In this document: piece by piece, positions 27,282 to 35,318 of the stretch
Layout: each line of letters begins with the position of its first letter
Numbering within the stretch: the stretch's first letter is position 1
Source of the DNA: Phycisphaerales bacterium
GTDB taxonomy: Bacteria; Planctomycetota; Phycisphaerae; Phycisphaerales; UBA1924
Assembly: GCA_020847535.1 (NCBI GenBank)
Contig: JADLBU010000094.1
Span: forward strand, 19,689 to 83,688
Direction: 5' to 3'
DNA: 64,000 nt
The notes under the pieces: generated by a model
What the model was told of the DNA's origin: nothing
Seen by the model: only the letters and a program-made list of their open reading frames with translations
Databases searched by the model: none
Made by a program: the position numbers and the translations under genes

Positions 27282-28043
27282 TCAGCGGAGATCGCGTCCG
27301 TAAACCCCGCCCACAGTGTGCGAGTATGGCATTAGGTTCTCTATGCCGGGTATTTGAGCATTTCGAATTCTGCGATCTGCGCTGCCATCGAACAAGAGAA
27401 CGGAAGTGGGAACATGCACGGTGCCTTGGTTCGCTAACCAATCCGGCTCATCGGACTGGGGGGTGCAAAACGCGTATTCTTCCCAGAGGTACGTTTTAAG
27501 CGAAGGGAATTGAACGCTTGAAAGCCTATTGGGAGAGGCGCGGATATCGGCGATCTTGGAATCTTGTCGCAGGGTCGCGGCATCGTACCCGACTACATCC
27601 GTCATCCAGTACATAGGCAGGTCGAACCACCCATTGATGTATTCCGTTGCAGCTGGGTCGTGTGGCCGCTGGCGTGGGCACTGGAACGCCGAATTCCAAC
27701 GCTTGCCATGCCACTCCTGCGGGAATAGCAGCGACCATGCTCCGTTCCACAGTGACCAGGAGCCTCCCAACTTCGTTGTATGCTCGGGAAAATCAGGTGG
27801 ATAAGGTCCGTCGGAAGGGGCGCGCCCGGCGAATGGCAAATAGTCCGTGTACTGATGGCTGTAGGTAAGCAAAAGCACGCCGGACTGCCGTATGTTGGAT
27901 AGGCATAGAGCAGCGCGAGCTTGATCGCGGGAAGCTTTGAGTATTGGAATCGTGAGTGTAACGACAATGCCCAAGATGGCGATCACGACGACAATTTCCG
28001 TGAGCGTGAACGCCCGTCCGAAGCTTGGCCTCACGAAACCCAT
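27282..28043 (-). CDS. Prepilin-like protein with HTV-GV-GRD-R tail (cassette 2)
   Basis: The 253-residue product starts at ATG 28043 (a GTG at 28076 is possible). It has FGRAFTLTEIVVVIAILGIV, a prepilin motif in which the residue before Phe is Ala rather than the usual Gly. It ends in HTVGGVYGRDLR, matching the cassette 1 prepilin. The middle is Trp-rich (GSWSLWNGAWSLLFPQEWHG). Codon third positions are much less GC-biased than in the neighbours, a sign of a different history from cassette 1. It is divergent from the Cys-rich peptide gene at 28151. Confidence 0.8.
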   Translation of the reverse strand: MGFVRPSFGRAFTLTEIVVVIAILGIVVTLTIPILKASRDQARAALCLSNIRQSGVLLLTYSHQYTDYLPFAGRAPSDGPYPPDFPEHTTKLGGSWSLWNGAWSLLFPQEWHGKRWNSAFQCPRQRPHDPAATEYINGWFDLPMYWMTDVVGYDAATLRQDSKIADIRASPNRLSSVQFPSLKTYLWEEYAFCTPQSDEPDWLANQGTVHVPTSVLLFDGSADRRIRNAQIPGIENLMPYSHTVGGVYGRDLR

Positions 28044-28150
28044 ACACGCCAGTATAGCGAGTATGCCTGCCTTCACAAGCTGAACAGCGCGAGTTTGACA
28101 GGAGGGGGGGGAGGGGGAGTAAGCTCGTCATGTTAGACGGGAGGTTCCTC

Positions 28151-28492
28151 ATGAATCGTACTTTGGTCAAGATTGCCTTCGTCGCCGCGGCGATGCTGTT
28201 TCCCATCGCGGTGCTCGCGAGGCCGGCTTGCTTCAACGATCGCCTGTGGGCGGGCAGTACGGTCATGGCGTGTCAGGGTGTCTGCGATTCATTCGAGCTG
28301 TGCCCGACGAGAATCGACTGCCCGTCGGGTTCCATATATCAATTCCCAACAGTTCTTCATATGGGCTCGGAGCCATGCGATGCCTATGTGAATGGAACTG
28401 GTACGTGCCCAAGCTGCACCGGCGGAACGAAAGTTGGCCAAGGTGGCCAGAGTGTGACGATCTGGACTCAGACGTGCGGCGGCACATGTTAG
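28151..28492 (+). CDS. Ten-cysteine exported peptide (cassette 2)
   Basis: The 113-residue precursor has a signal peptide (MNRTLVKIAFVAAAMLFPIAVLA) and a mature part with ten Cys (ACF, ACQ, VCD, LCP, DCP, PCD, TCP, SCT, TCG, TC at the end). It is unlike the cassette 1 peptide in sequence but has the same number of cysteines and the same neighbours. GGGAGG lies before ATG 28151; an in-frame ATG at 28130 is less well supported. Its stop overlaps the start of the next gene. Confidence 0.72.
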   Translation: MNRTLVKIAFVAAAMLFPIAVLARPACFNDRLWAGSTVMACQGVCDSFELCPTRIDCPSGSIYQFPTVLHMGSEPCDAYVNGTGTCPSCTGGTKVGQGGQSVTIWTQTCGGTC

Positions 28493-29445
28493 CTGGCATG
28501 GCGAGAGCGCGGCACCTGATCGCTTTTTCTGCGTTGCTAGGCGATAACGGTGTCGCCAAGGCATTGCAGCCGGTCGAGGATGCTGCACGGACCCAACACG
28601 TAAAGTGGTGTGGCATCGAATACAAGGTAATTCTGCTTGGCCACAAGTCCGACTCCATTGCCGGAGTGAGCGCGTGGGAGAGCGGCGATTTCCTGTACCA
28701 CATTACTACGCCAGACGAGCAGCTTTCCAATGCAACCCGCCCAGGCTATTTCATTTCCCTTCAAGATGGAATACTCGAAGTCGCCCAGCCCGGTGCCGGG
28801 CAATACTTCACGACCCGCGATGCAAAGGACTATGGAAAAGTGCCGCCTCCACCCGGTCAATGGCATTTATGCCCGTGGCCGCTCGTGACGCGCATGATAG
28901 ATTGGATCAAAGATGCGAACGATCACAAGGTTGTGAATATCGACGGGTCTACTTGGGAACTGTCGAGCAAGTCGGCTGGCCTTGCGATTCATCTTGATGA
29001 TTACGGAGAGCTTAAGTCACTGATCCGGGGTGCGCCTAACCAATCTGTGCATGAAGTCGCGACATACAAGTACGCCGGATCCGGAATGAATCGCGCGCCT
29101 ACCGACGTGATCGTTCATGGCGTATACGGATCTGGAGGCATTGCCAAGGTGGTTGACCTGCATTATCGAGTCACCTCCTGGAAGAGCGCAAGCCGCGGCG
29201 ATCCCGAACCGCCGCGATTTGATCCAGCCAGGTGGAATCTTCTTCGCTTGAATGAAAATACCGGTGATATCACGACGCTCGACGGAACGTTCCTCTACAA
29301 CCGCATCGAGCGAGAGCGAGAGCTGATGGAGCAGATGTCGCCCGCCAGTGTGAGCGGATACTCCTACTGGATTTGGGGCGGGGTAGTCGTGGCGGCGCTG
29401 GGAGTAGCGTGGTGGAGATGGTCGCGCCACCGAGCCGGAGAATAA
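28486..29445 (+). CDS. Exported protein with C-terminal membrane anchor (cassette 2)
   Basis: The 319-residue protein begins within the end of the Cys-rich gene (ATG 28486; ATG 28498 also possible). It has a weak N-terminal signal, an extracytoplasmic domain, then a membrane helix (WIWGGVVVAALGVAWWRW) and a short basic tail (SRHRAGE). The layout repeats that of 24015-25244 although direct sequence similarity is slight. No family recognised. The gene is AT-richer than the window average. It is followed after 3 bp by the MauE-like gene, so these three genes form one operon. Confidence 0.72.
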   Translation: MLAGMARARHLIAFSALLGDNGVAKALQPVEDAARTQHVKWCGIEYKVILLGHKSDSIAGVSAWESGDFLYHITTPDEQLSNATRPGYFISLQDGILEVAQPGAGQYFTTRDAKDYGKVPPPPGQWHLCPWPLVTRMIDWIKDANDHKVVNIDGSTWELSSKSAGLAIHLDDYGELKSLIRGAPNQSVHEVATYKYAGSGMNRAPTDVIVHGVYGSGGIAKVVDLHYRVTSWKSASRGDPEPPRFDPARWNLLRLNENTGDITTLDGTFLYNRIERERELMEQMSPASVSGYSYWIWGGVVVAALGVAWWRWSRHRAGE

Positions 29446-29448
29446 GCC

Positions 29449-29889
29449 ATGCGATTGGCGGCCGCATTTCTTCGGATGATCGTGGGGGCGGCGTTGCTTC
29501 TGGCCGTGGCCGCAAAGTTTGCCGAACCAATGGCGCTTGATGGCATTGTCCAGCGCGGCCCCGCGCTCCTGGCGGCCCGCATCGAGGCACACGGCGTGGT
29601 ACCACCCGCGATTTCGCCATCTGTTGCAATCCTGGTCATCGTGCTTGAAGTTGTGATTGGATTGGCTCTGTTGTTCTCGTCGAGCCGCGCGCCGGTTATC
29701 GCAGGCATTGGGATACTCACCGTCTTCTCAACCTATCTTGCCCTTGTCTACCACCATCAACGCGATGTCGATTGCGGATGCTTCGGCACAATTTCGGCAG
29801 GCTCGGCGGTGGATGGACTAGTCCGCAACGCGATCATGACAGGGGCGTTGATACCGGCATTGCTCGCGAATACGAACAAGCGCGGCTGA
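29449..29889 (+). CDS. MauE/DoxX-like membrane protein with CGCFG motif (cassette 2)
   Basis: The 146-residue protein has about four membrane segments (MIVGAALLLAVAAKFAEP, SVAILVIVLEVVIGLALLF, VIAGIGILTVFSTYLALVY, NAIMTGALIPALLA). The CGCFG motif lies in QRDVDCGCFGTISAG. It parallels the cassette 1 protein in size and motif position. Its start follows the previous stop by three bases. It converges on clpP with 63 bp between stops and no visible terminator. Confidence 0.8.
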   Translation: MRLAAAFLRMIVGAALLLAVAAKFAEPMALDGIVQRGPALLAARIEAHGVVPPAISPSVAILVIVLEVVIGLALLFSSSRAPVIAGIGILTVFSTYLALVYHHQRDVDCGCFGTISAGSAVDGLVRNAIMTGALIPALLANTNKRG

Positions 29890-29952
29890 TCCGGGCGACA
29901 TTTTTACCAAACCGGATGCCCTCCCAGCGGCGAACATAGGCGCCAACAGCAA

Positions 29953-30582
29953 CTACTTGTCGTCGTTGTCGCGTATCTTGGCGATGTGCGGCATCCGCGT
30001 CAGCACCCCGTCGACCAGCCCGTAGTCGGCCATCTCCTGGTCGTCGAGCCACTTGTTGCGGTCGCAGTCCTTGGCGACCCGGTCGGTCGTCTGCCCCGTG
30101 GCATCGGCGTAGATCTGGTAGATGCGGTCGCGCAGACGCAGCATCTCCCGGGCCTCGATCTCGATGTCGGTCGCCTGGCCCTCCATCACGCCCGAGAGCA
30201 GCGGCTGGTGCATCAGGTTGCGAGAGTTCTTGAGCGTGAAGCGCTTGCCCTTGGTGCCGCTCACGGCGATCAGGCTCCCCATGCTCGCCGCCTGCCCGAT
30301 GATGTACGTGCATACATCCGGCACCACGAACTTCATGGTGTCGATGATCCCCAGCCCCGCCGTCACGCTGCCGCCCGGGCTGTTGACGTACATGTGGATG
30401 TCGTTCTTGGGATCCTCGTTCGCCAGGAAGAGCAGCTGCGCGACCACCAGGTTGGCCAGCTCATCGGAGATCGGCCCCCCGACGAAGATGATGCGGTCCT
30501 TGAGCAGCCGCGAGTAGATGTCGTACGCGCGCTCGCCCTTGGCGGACTTCTCGATGACGATCGGGACCAGGTATCCGGACAT
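29953..30582 (-). CDS. clpP: ATP-dependent Clp protease proteolytic subunit, copy 1
   Basis: The 209-residue serine peptidase carries the Ser site [12 protein letters not shown], the His site [11 protein letters not shown] and the Asp region KDCDRNKW. In the last, the first Asp is kept but the usual second Asp of DxxRD is Asn. ClpP forms barrel-shaped complexes fed by ClpX or ClpA. It lies downstream of a second clpP gene on the same strand, with 150 bp of repeat-bearing DNA between them. Trigger factor and clpX are not adjacent. Confidence 0.95.
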   Translation of the reverse strand: MSGYLVPIVIEKSAKGERAYDIYSRLLKDRIIFVGGPISDELANLVVAQLLFLANEDPKNDIHMYVNSPGGSVTAGLGIIDTMKFVVPDVCTYIIGQAASMGSLIAVSGTKGKRFTLKNSRNLMHQPLLSGVMEGQATDIEIEAREMLRLRDRIYQIYADATGQTTDRVAKDCDRNKWLDDQEMADYGLVDGVLTRMPHIAKIRDNDDK

Positions 30583-30701
30583 GGATCGCTCCTTCGGAGC
30601 TCAGGCGCTAGCCGCCGCAAGGCACTGGGCATCGGGCGCTAGGCACTGGTGAAAGACAAACAGTCGAACAGTCGCTGGGCGCGGATCATCCATCGGACAC
30701 T

Positions 30702-30729
30702 AGTGCCCAGTGCCTAGTGCCCAGTGCCT
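30702..30729. repeat. Heptamer array between the clpP genes
   Basis: Four heptamers, AGTGCCC and AGTGCCT alternating, stand just past the stop of the upstream clpP. A degenerate inverse copy lies at 30621-30650. The unit recurs at 53657-53691. Confidence 0.75.
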
Positions 30730-30732
30730 TCC

Positions 30733-31332
30733 TTACCGCACCCCCGCCGCGATCACGGACTTCTGCGGCTCCTTGAGCACCTCATCCACCAGCCCGTACC
30801 GCAGCGCCTCCTCCGCGGAGAAGTACTTGTCGCGCTCCGAATCGCGCTGGATGTTCTCGATCGCCTGGCCCGTGTGCTCGGAGAGGATCCGGTTCAGCTC
30901 GGCCTTGGCCTTGATGATCTGCTCGGCCTGGATGCGGATGTCCTCGGCTTGCCCGGTGACCCCGCCGTAAGGCTGGTGGATCATCACCTTGGCGTGCGGG
31001 AGGATGTACCGCTTGCCCTTCTGGCCCGCCGTCAGCAGCACCGCCGCGCCCGAGTACGCCCGTCCCAGGCAGTACGTCGAAACCGGGCTGCTCATGAACC
31101 GCATGGTGTCGTACAGGGCCAGCGTGTCATCCACCGCCCCGCCCGGGGAGTTGATGTAGAAGTTGATGTCCGCCCCCCGCTTCTGGTTCTCCAGGTACAG
31201 CATCTGCATCATCACCCGGGCCGCCGAGCCCTGGTTGATCTCCCCGATCAGGAAGACCACCCGGTTCTCAAGAAGCAGCTCGTCGATGGTCATCTCGCGG
31301 GTTCGCTGGTATTGGACGCTGGCGGCTGGCAT
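30733..31332 (-). CDS. clpP: ATP-dependent Clp protease proteolytic subunit, copy 2
   Basis: The 199-residue protein has the Ser site LGRAYSGAAVLLTAG, the His site KVMIHQPYGG and the Asp site RDSERDKYFSAEEA. The triad is complete. The Ser loop (GRAYSG) differs from the standard GQAASMG of copy 1. Pairs of unequal ClpPs can form mixed barrels, as in actinobacteria. The ATG at 31332 is preceded by GAGGAAGAG; longer readings add a Pro-rich stretch unlike ClpP. Confidence 0.93.
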   Translation of the reverse strand: MPAASVQYQRTREMTIDELLLENRVVFLIGEINQGSAARVMMQMLYLENQKRGADINFYINSPGGAVDDTLALYDTMRFMSSPVSTYCLGRAYSGAAVLLTAGQKGKRYILPHAKVMIHQPYGGVTGQAEDIRIQAEQIIKAKAELNRILSEHTGQAIENIQRDSERDKYFSAEEALRYGLVDEVLKEPQKSVIAAGVR

Positions 31333-31738
31333 GCGCTCTTCCTCTTGACCATCCCGGCGAACCGCCGGGGGTGGGCGTGGCGGGGCAGTGGGGGGTTTTC
31401 TATCCATGCCGGCCCCGACCGGGTCGGGTGCCGAATCAGGAACCGGGAACGTCGTTGCAATCCCCGTGCCCGAAGGGGGATCGCCCGCTTCGGGCATGGT
31501 AGACCAGGGGGTCTATCCGGCTGACCTTCATCGGCTGGCCGGGCGGCGATCCTGACCAAACCCCTGCCGGAACGGCAGAACCGCCATTCCAACCAGGGAA
31601 GCCGCCATGTGAAAGGCTTCGCCAATGCCAATACCCGACCAGGGACCGACTCCAAGGGTCATTCCCCCTGATTGCCGTGTCTCCGCCTCTGTCGTAGCAT
31701 CTTGACCCGGTCCAGGACGCATTGTCGCATATGGAGAT
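31333..31738. other. Gene-free divergent region between clpP and the phosphoesterase
   Basis: No gene is seen. A hairpin with 9-bp arms (TGCCCGAAG at 31467-31475 with CTTCGGGCA at 31488-31496) and a smaller one (31500-31515) are present. Promoters for both flanking genes are expected here but no clear -10/-35 pair could be chosen. Confidence 0.5.
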
Positions 31739-32593
31739 GTGGTCACGGACGGGACTGGCTCCAATGTGGAGCCGGCCGATGTGCCGCCCGACAGCCGACT
31801 TGATTGGAAGACATTGCCCACCGCCGTCATCAGTGACATCCACGGGAACGCCGAAGCCTTGCGTGCGGTCCTCGCCGACATCCAGTCGCGCGGGATCGAC
31901 CGGATCATCTGCCTCGGAGACATCGTCGGCTACGGCCCCGAGCCCCTCGAGTGCGTGGACATGGTCCGCACCAAGTGCCAGTGGTCACTCATGGGCAACC
32001 ACGACTTCGCAGTCCTCTACGAGCCCACCAACTTCAATCCGGAGGCCGAGACCGCCGCCTACTGGACACGCACACAGTTCGACAGCGAGCCCGATGAAAG
32101 GCTCAAGACCGAACGCTACGAGTTCCTCGGAAAGCTCCGCGTACGCGTGATGGAGACGCCCCCCGAAGGCGCCTTCCCCATCCTCGCCGTTCACGGCTCC
32201 CCGCGCAGGCCCATCAACGAGTACATCTTCGCGACCGATCCGCGCATGTACCCGGACAAGCTCCGCGCTGTCTTTGATCGCGTCGACCGGCTCGCGATCG
32301 TGGGCCACACCCACGTCCCCGGCGTCTTCACCGATGAGCCCGACTTCTATCCCCCCGATGAGCTCGGTGAGAACCGCTCCTACACCTTCCGGGACGATGA
32401 GAAGGCCGTCATCAACGTCGGCTCCGTCGGCCAGCCGCGCGATGGCAACCCCCACGCCTGTTACGTCATCCTCCACTCCGATCGCGCCGAGTTCGTCCGC
32501 GTCCCCTACAACATCGATGTCACCGCACGCAAGATCCGCGCGGTCCCCGAACTCAACGACCGGCTCGCCAACCGCCTTTACGAAGGCCAGTAG
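31739..32593 (+). CDS. Metallophosphoesterase (calcineurin-like)
   Basis: The 284-residue protein has the five metal-ligand motifs in order: AVISDIHGNAEAL, CLGDIVGYGPEP, LMGNHDFAV, LAVHGSPR and VGHTHVPGVF. VINVGSVGQPRDGNP follows, the YfcE/MJ0936-type ending. It probably hydrolyses a phosphodiester or a nucleotide; the substrate cannot be named. The GTG start at 31739 is the only sensible one but has a ribosome binding site only three bases away, so the start is uncertain. Confidence 0.88.
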   Translation: MVTDGTGSNVEPADVPPDSRLDWKTLPTAVISDIHGNAEALRAVLADIQSRGIDRIICLGDIVGYGPEPLECVDMVRTKCQWSLMGNHDFAVLYEPTNFNPEAETAAYWTRTQFDSEPDERLKTERYEFLGKLRVRVMETPPEGAFPILAVHGSPRRPINEYIFATDPRMYPDKLRAVFDRVDRLAIVGHTHVPGVFTDEPDFYPPDELGENRSYTFRDDEKAVINVGSVGQPRDGNPHACYVILHSDRAEFVRVPYNIDVTARKIRAVPELNDRLANRLYEGQ

Positions 32594-32771
32594 CAGCGCC
32601 ATCGGCGACCGCTCCCCGTAAAACCCCGCGACCGGCACCCCAAAAGACGCTCCCGGCGATCCCCATTGGCATGAAAGCCCCCGGGGCTCGCACCTAGACT
32701 TGTCCCCTTGTCAGAGGGGATCCTCCGAGGTTGCGCTCAAGCCTCTCTTTCTCCACTTTCCACGGGTGTAC

Positions 32772-35126
32772 ATGCCTCAGCAACACAATCCCAACAGCCC
32801 GCTCCTCAGGATCGCCGTCCTGATCGTCATGATGCTGGTCGCGGTCGGCATCGTCTGGTCCGTCAGCCGCAACTCCAGCCGGCAGCAACAGCAGATCGCC
32901 GGCACCAACTCCAGCACCCCAACCTCCCCCGCAACAGCGCCGCCTGCAACAGCGCCCGCCGAAGGCCATGCTCAAGATTCCGCGAACAGGACCGCTGCCA
33001 CAGATGGTCCGGCCGCCGGTCAACCCAAGCAGGATGCATCCGTCGAGCAGGCCCACCCCGCAACCCAGCCGGCGGCGGCACCAACACCCGCGCCGGTTGC
33101 TCCCGCAGTCCAGCAACCCGCAAACGCCGCACCCGGCGCCTACCGCGCCAAGGTCTTCACCACCGACCCGCTCGCACAGAGCTTCGCCCCCTTGGGCTCA
33201 CTCGATCCCAAACTTGCTCGCGGGCAGATCACCTTCTCACCCATCGGCGCAGGCATCCGTGATTACCGCCTCTCAGAGCACTACCTCGACTGGCGCCGAA
33301 CCACCCACTACACCGTCCAGTCCGAGCACTCGATCCAGCAGGCTCGCCAGCCCGACGGCTCGATCACCTCTGCGACCCTGACGCCCATGGCCGCCCTGGG
33401 CATCTGGGTCAACGGCTCGTTCGTCGTGCTCGCCACCGACCCCGCCGGACCCACATGGCGACAGGTCGCCGCGGACAGGCCCGGTATCTTCGAGGCCCTC
33501 GTCGAGGATGCCGCCGGCGTTCCCATCCTTCGCATCGAGCGGGCCTATTCGATTACCCCCGCCAACCACGATGTCTCCGTCCGCCAGACGATCGCCAACC
33601 TGACCGACGCCCCCGTGCGCATCCGCTGGCTCCAGCTCGCCCCCGTCGATCCGCCGCAGGATGCCGATGGCTACGGCAGCGATCGCCGGCGCATGCCTTT
33701 CGGGTACGTGCTCCCCTCAACCGTCGATCCCAACCGCCTGCTCGTCAGCGCCACCGACTACGCCGCAAACCTCCGCGCCAACGCCCTGGGACCCCAGGGC
33801 GGGTTCGGCTACGCGACCGACATGCCCCTCTGGCCAGATGTCAACGCGATCCAGAAGCAGTACGAGCTCTCCTGGAGCGGGATGACCAACCGCTACTTCG
33901 GGATCGCCGCCCACCCCCTGATCGACCCGGCCGCCAGCACGCCCAGGCTCTTCTCCTGGGTCTCCAAGGTCGATCGCGTGCTGGTCAACCCCGCGATGCC
34001 CGATGGCATGACCGACGAGCCCGTGCTGGCGATCCGGCTGGATTCGCGCGAATTGACCATCGCCCCCAAGGCCGGCGCCGATGTCTCGATGGGCCTGTGG
34101 ATGGGTCCACTCTCGCACAAGGCGACCGACTCCGATCCGCTCGCCAAGGCCCTGGGCCTGGGCGGCATGATCATCGCCAACATGGGCGGACCGTGCATGT
34201 ACTGCACGTTCGACATCATCACGTACATCCTGCGCACCGTGATGTACTTCCTCCACGACTACGTCTTCCGGGACTGGTCGCTGGCGATCATTTTCCTGGT
34301 CGTCTTCGTGCGCACATGCCTGCACCCGCTGACGCGCTGGTCCCAGATCCGCATGCAGCGCTTCGGCAAGCAGATGTCGCTGATGCAGCCCAAGCAGAAG
34401 AAGATCCAGGAGCGCTACAAGGACGACCCCAAGAAGATGCAGGCCGAGATGGCCGGCCTCTGGCGCGAGGAGGGGATCAGCCCCTTCGGCATGCTCGGCT
34501 GCCTCCCCATGCTCCTGGTCACGCCCGTCTGGCTCTCCCTCTACGCCCTGCTCTACTACGAGGTCGAGTTCCGAAATGCCCCCGCCTTCTACGGCGTCAT
34601 CCAGTCCATCACCGGCAACTCCTGGGGCTTCCTCGCCGACCTCTCCCACCCCGACGCGCTCATCAGCTTCGGCGCCACCTCCCGCATCCCCGTCCTCTCG
34701 GCGATGATCGGACCCATCTCCTCGCTCAACATCCTCCCCCTGCTCCTGGGCCTGGTCTTCTTCTTCCACCAGAAGTACCTGACGCCGCCCACCAGCACCC
34801 CGCTCACCCCCGAGCAGGAGATGCAGCAGAAGATGATCAAGATCATGTCGGTCCTCATGTTCCCGATCTTCATGTACAACGCCCCCGCGGGCCTGGCCCT
34901 CTACTTCACCACCAACTCCACGCTCGCCATCGTCGAGAACGCCTGGATCCGCAAGCACATGAACAAGCACGGCCTGCTCGACGAGGACAAGCTCAAGCGC
35001 AAGCCCCGCGATCCCAACCAGAAGGGCTTCATGCAGAAGCTCATGGAAGCCGCCGAGGCCAAGCGCAAGGCCGGCGAGGCCCAGGCACGACGCGACCAGC
35101 TCGATCGCGGACGAGGCAAGAAGTAA
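32772..35126 (+). CDS. yidC: Membrane protein insertase YidC
   Basis: The 784-residue protein has an N-terminal helix (LLRIAVLIVMMLVAVGIVW). A Gln/Pro/Ala-rich linker follows (about 35-115), then a large periplasmic domain (about 115-480). The Oxa1/YidC core comes next (RTCLHPLTRWSQIRMQRFGK, LPMLLVTPVWLSLYALLYY, FPIFMYNAPAGLALYFTTNS), and then a Lys/Arg-rich tail that can contact the ribosome. It inserts and folds inner-membrane proteins with or without SecYEG. It is larger than E. coli YidC (548 residues) mainly because of the linker and periplasmic domain. rpmH and rnpA are not adjacent. Confidence 0.95.
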   Translation: MPQQHNPNSPLLRIAVLIVMMLVAVGIVWSVSRNSSRQQQQIAGTNSSTPTSPATAPPATAPAEGHAQDSANRTAATDGPAAGQPKQDASVEQAHPATQPAAAPTPAPVAPAVQQPANAAPGAYRAKVFTTDPLAQSFAPLGSLDPKLARGQITFSPIGAGIRDYRLSEHYLDWRRTTHYTVQSEHSIQQARQPDGSITSATLTPMAALGIWVNGSFVVLATDPAGPTWRQVAADRPGIFEALVEDAAGVPILRIERAYSITPANHDVSVRQTIANLTDAPVRIRWLQLAPVDPPQDADGYGSDRRRMPFGYVLPSTVDPNRLLVSATDYAANLRANALGPQGGFGYATDMPLWPDVNAIQKQYELSWSGMTNRYFGIAAHPLIDPAASTPRLFSWVSKVDRVLVNPAMPDGMTDEPVLAIRLDSRELTIAPKAGADVSMGLWMGPLSHKATDSDPLAKALGLGGMIIANMGGPCMYCTFDIITYILRTVMYFLHDYVFRDWSLAIIFLVVFVRTCLHPLTRWSQIRMQRFGKQMSLMQPKQKKIQERYKDDPKKMQAEMAGLWREEGISPFGMLGCLPMLLVTPVWLSLYALLYYEVEFRNAPAFYGVIQSITGNSWGFLADLSHPDALISFGATSRIPVLSAMIGPISSLNILPLLLGLVFFFHQKYLTPPTSTPLTPEQEMQQKMIKIMSVLMFPIFMYNAPAGLALYFTTNSTLAIVENAWIRKHMNKHGLLDEDKLKRKPRDPNQKGFMQKLMEAAEAKRKAGEAQARRDQLDRGRGKK

Positions 35127-35136
35127 AAAACAGAAC

Positions 35137-35300
35137 TCACCACAGAGGCACAGAGAACACAGAGAACACAGAGAGGAAAACAGAAAGAGACTCCCTCAGT
35201 CGAGCAACGAACAAAGCGAGCTGGGTCTATGCAACCCGCCGCTCCTTCCCGTCTGCTCTTTCTCTGTGCCCTCTGTGCCCTCTGTGCCTCTGTGGTGAGT
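35137..35300. repeat. CACAGAGG-armed inverted-repeat element, copy 1
   Basis: The left arm (CTCACCACAGAGGCACAGAG onward, 35137-35175) and right arm (35261-35300) are imperfect reverse complements, and each arm is itself an iteration of CACAGAG. About 85 bp lie between them. The element falls between yidC and the saccharopine-dehydrogenase-like gene. Translated in frame with that gene, the right arm yields Leu-Cys-Ala repeats that mimic a signal peptide. Copy 2 lies at 36508-36823. Confidence 0.75.
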
Positions 35301-35318
35301 CTTCTCCGAGGTATTCAC

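Noticed and set aside
35229..35318. Signal peptide on the saccharopine-dehydrogenase-like protein (LLFLCALCALCASVVSLL)
   Set aside because: It is the translation of the CACAGAGG repeat arm. The Rossmann motif starts exactly at the ATG 35319, which has its own GAGG site.
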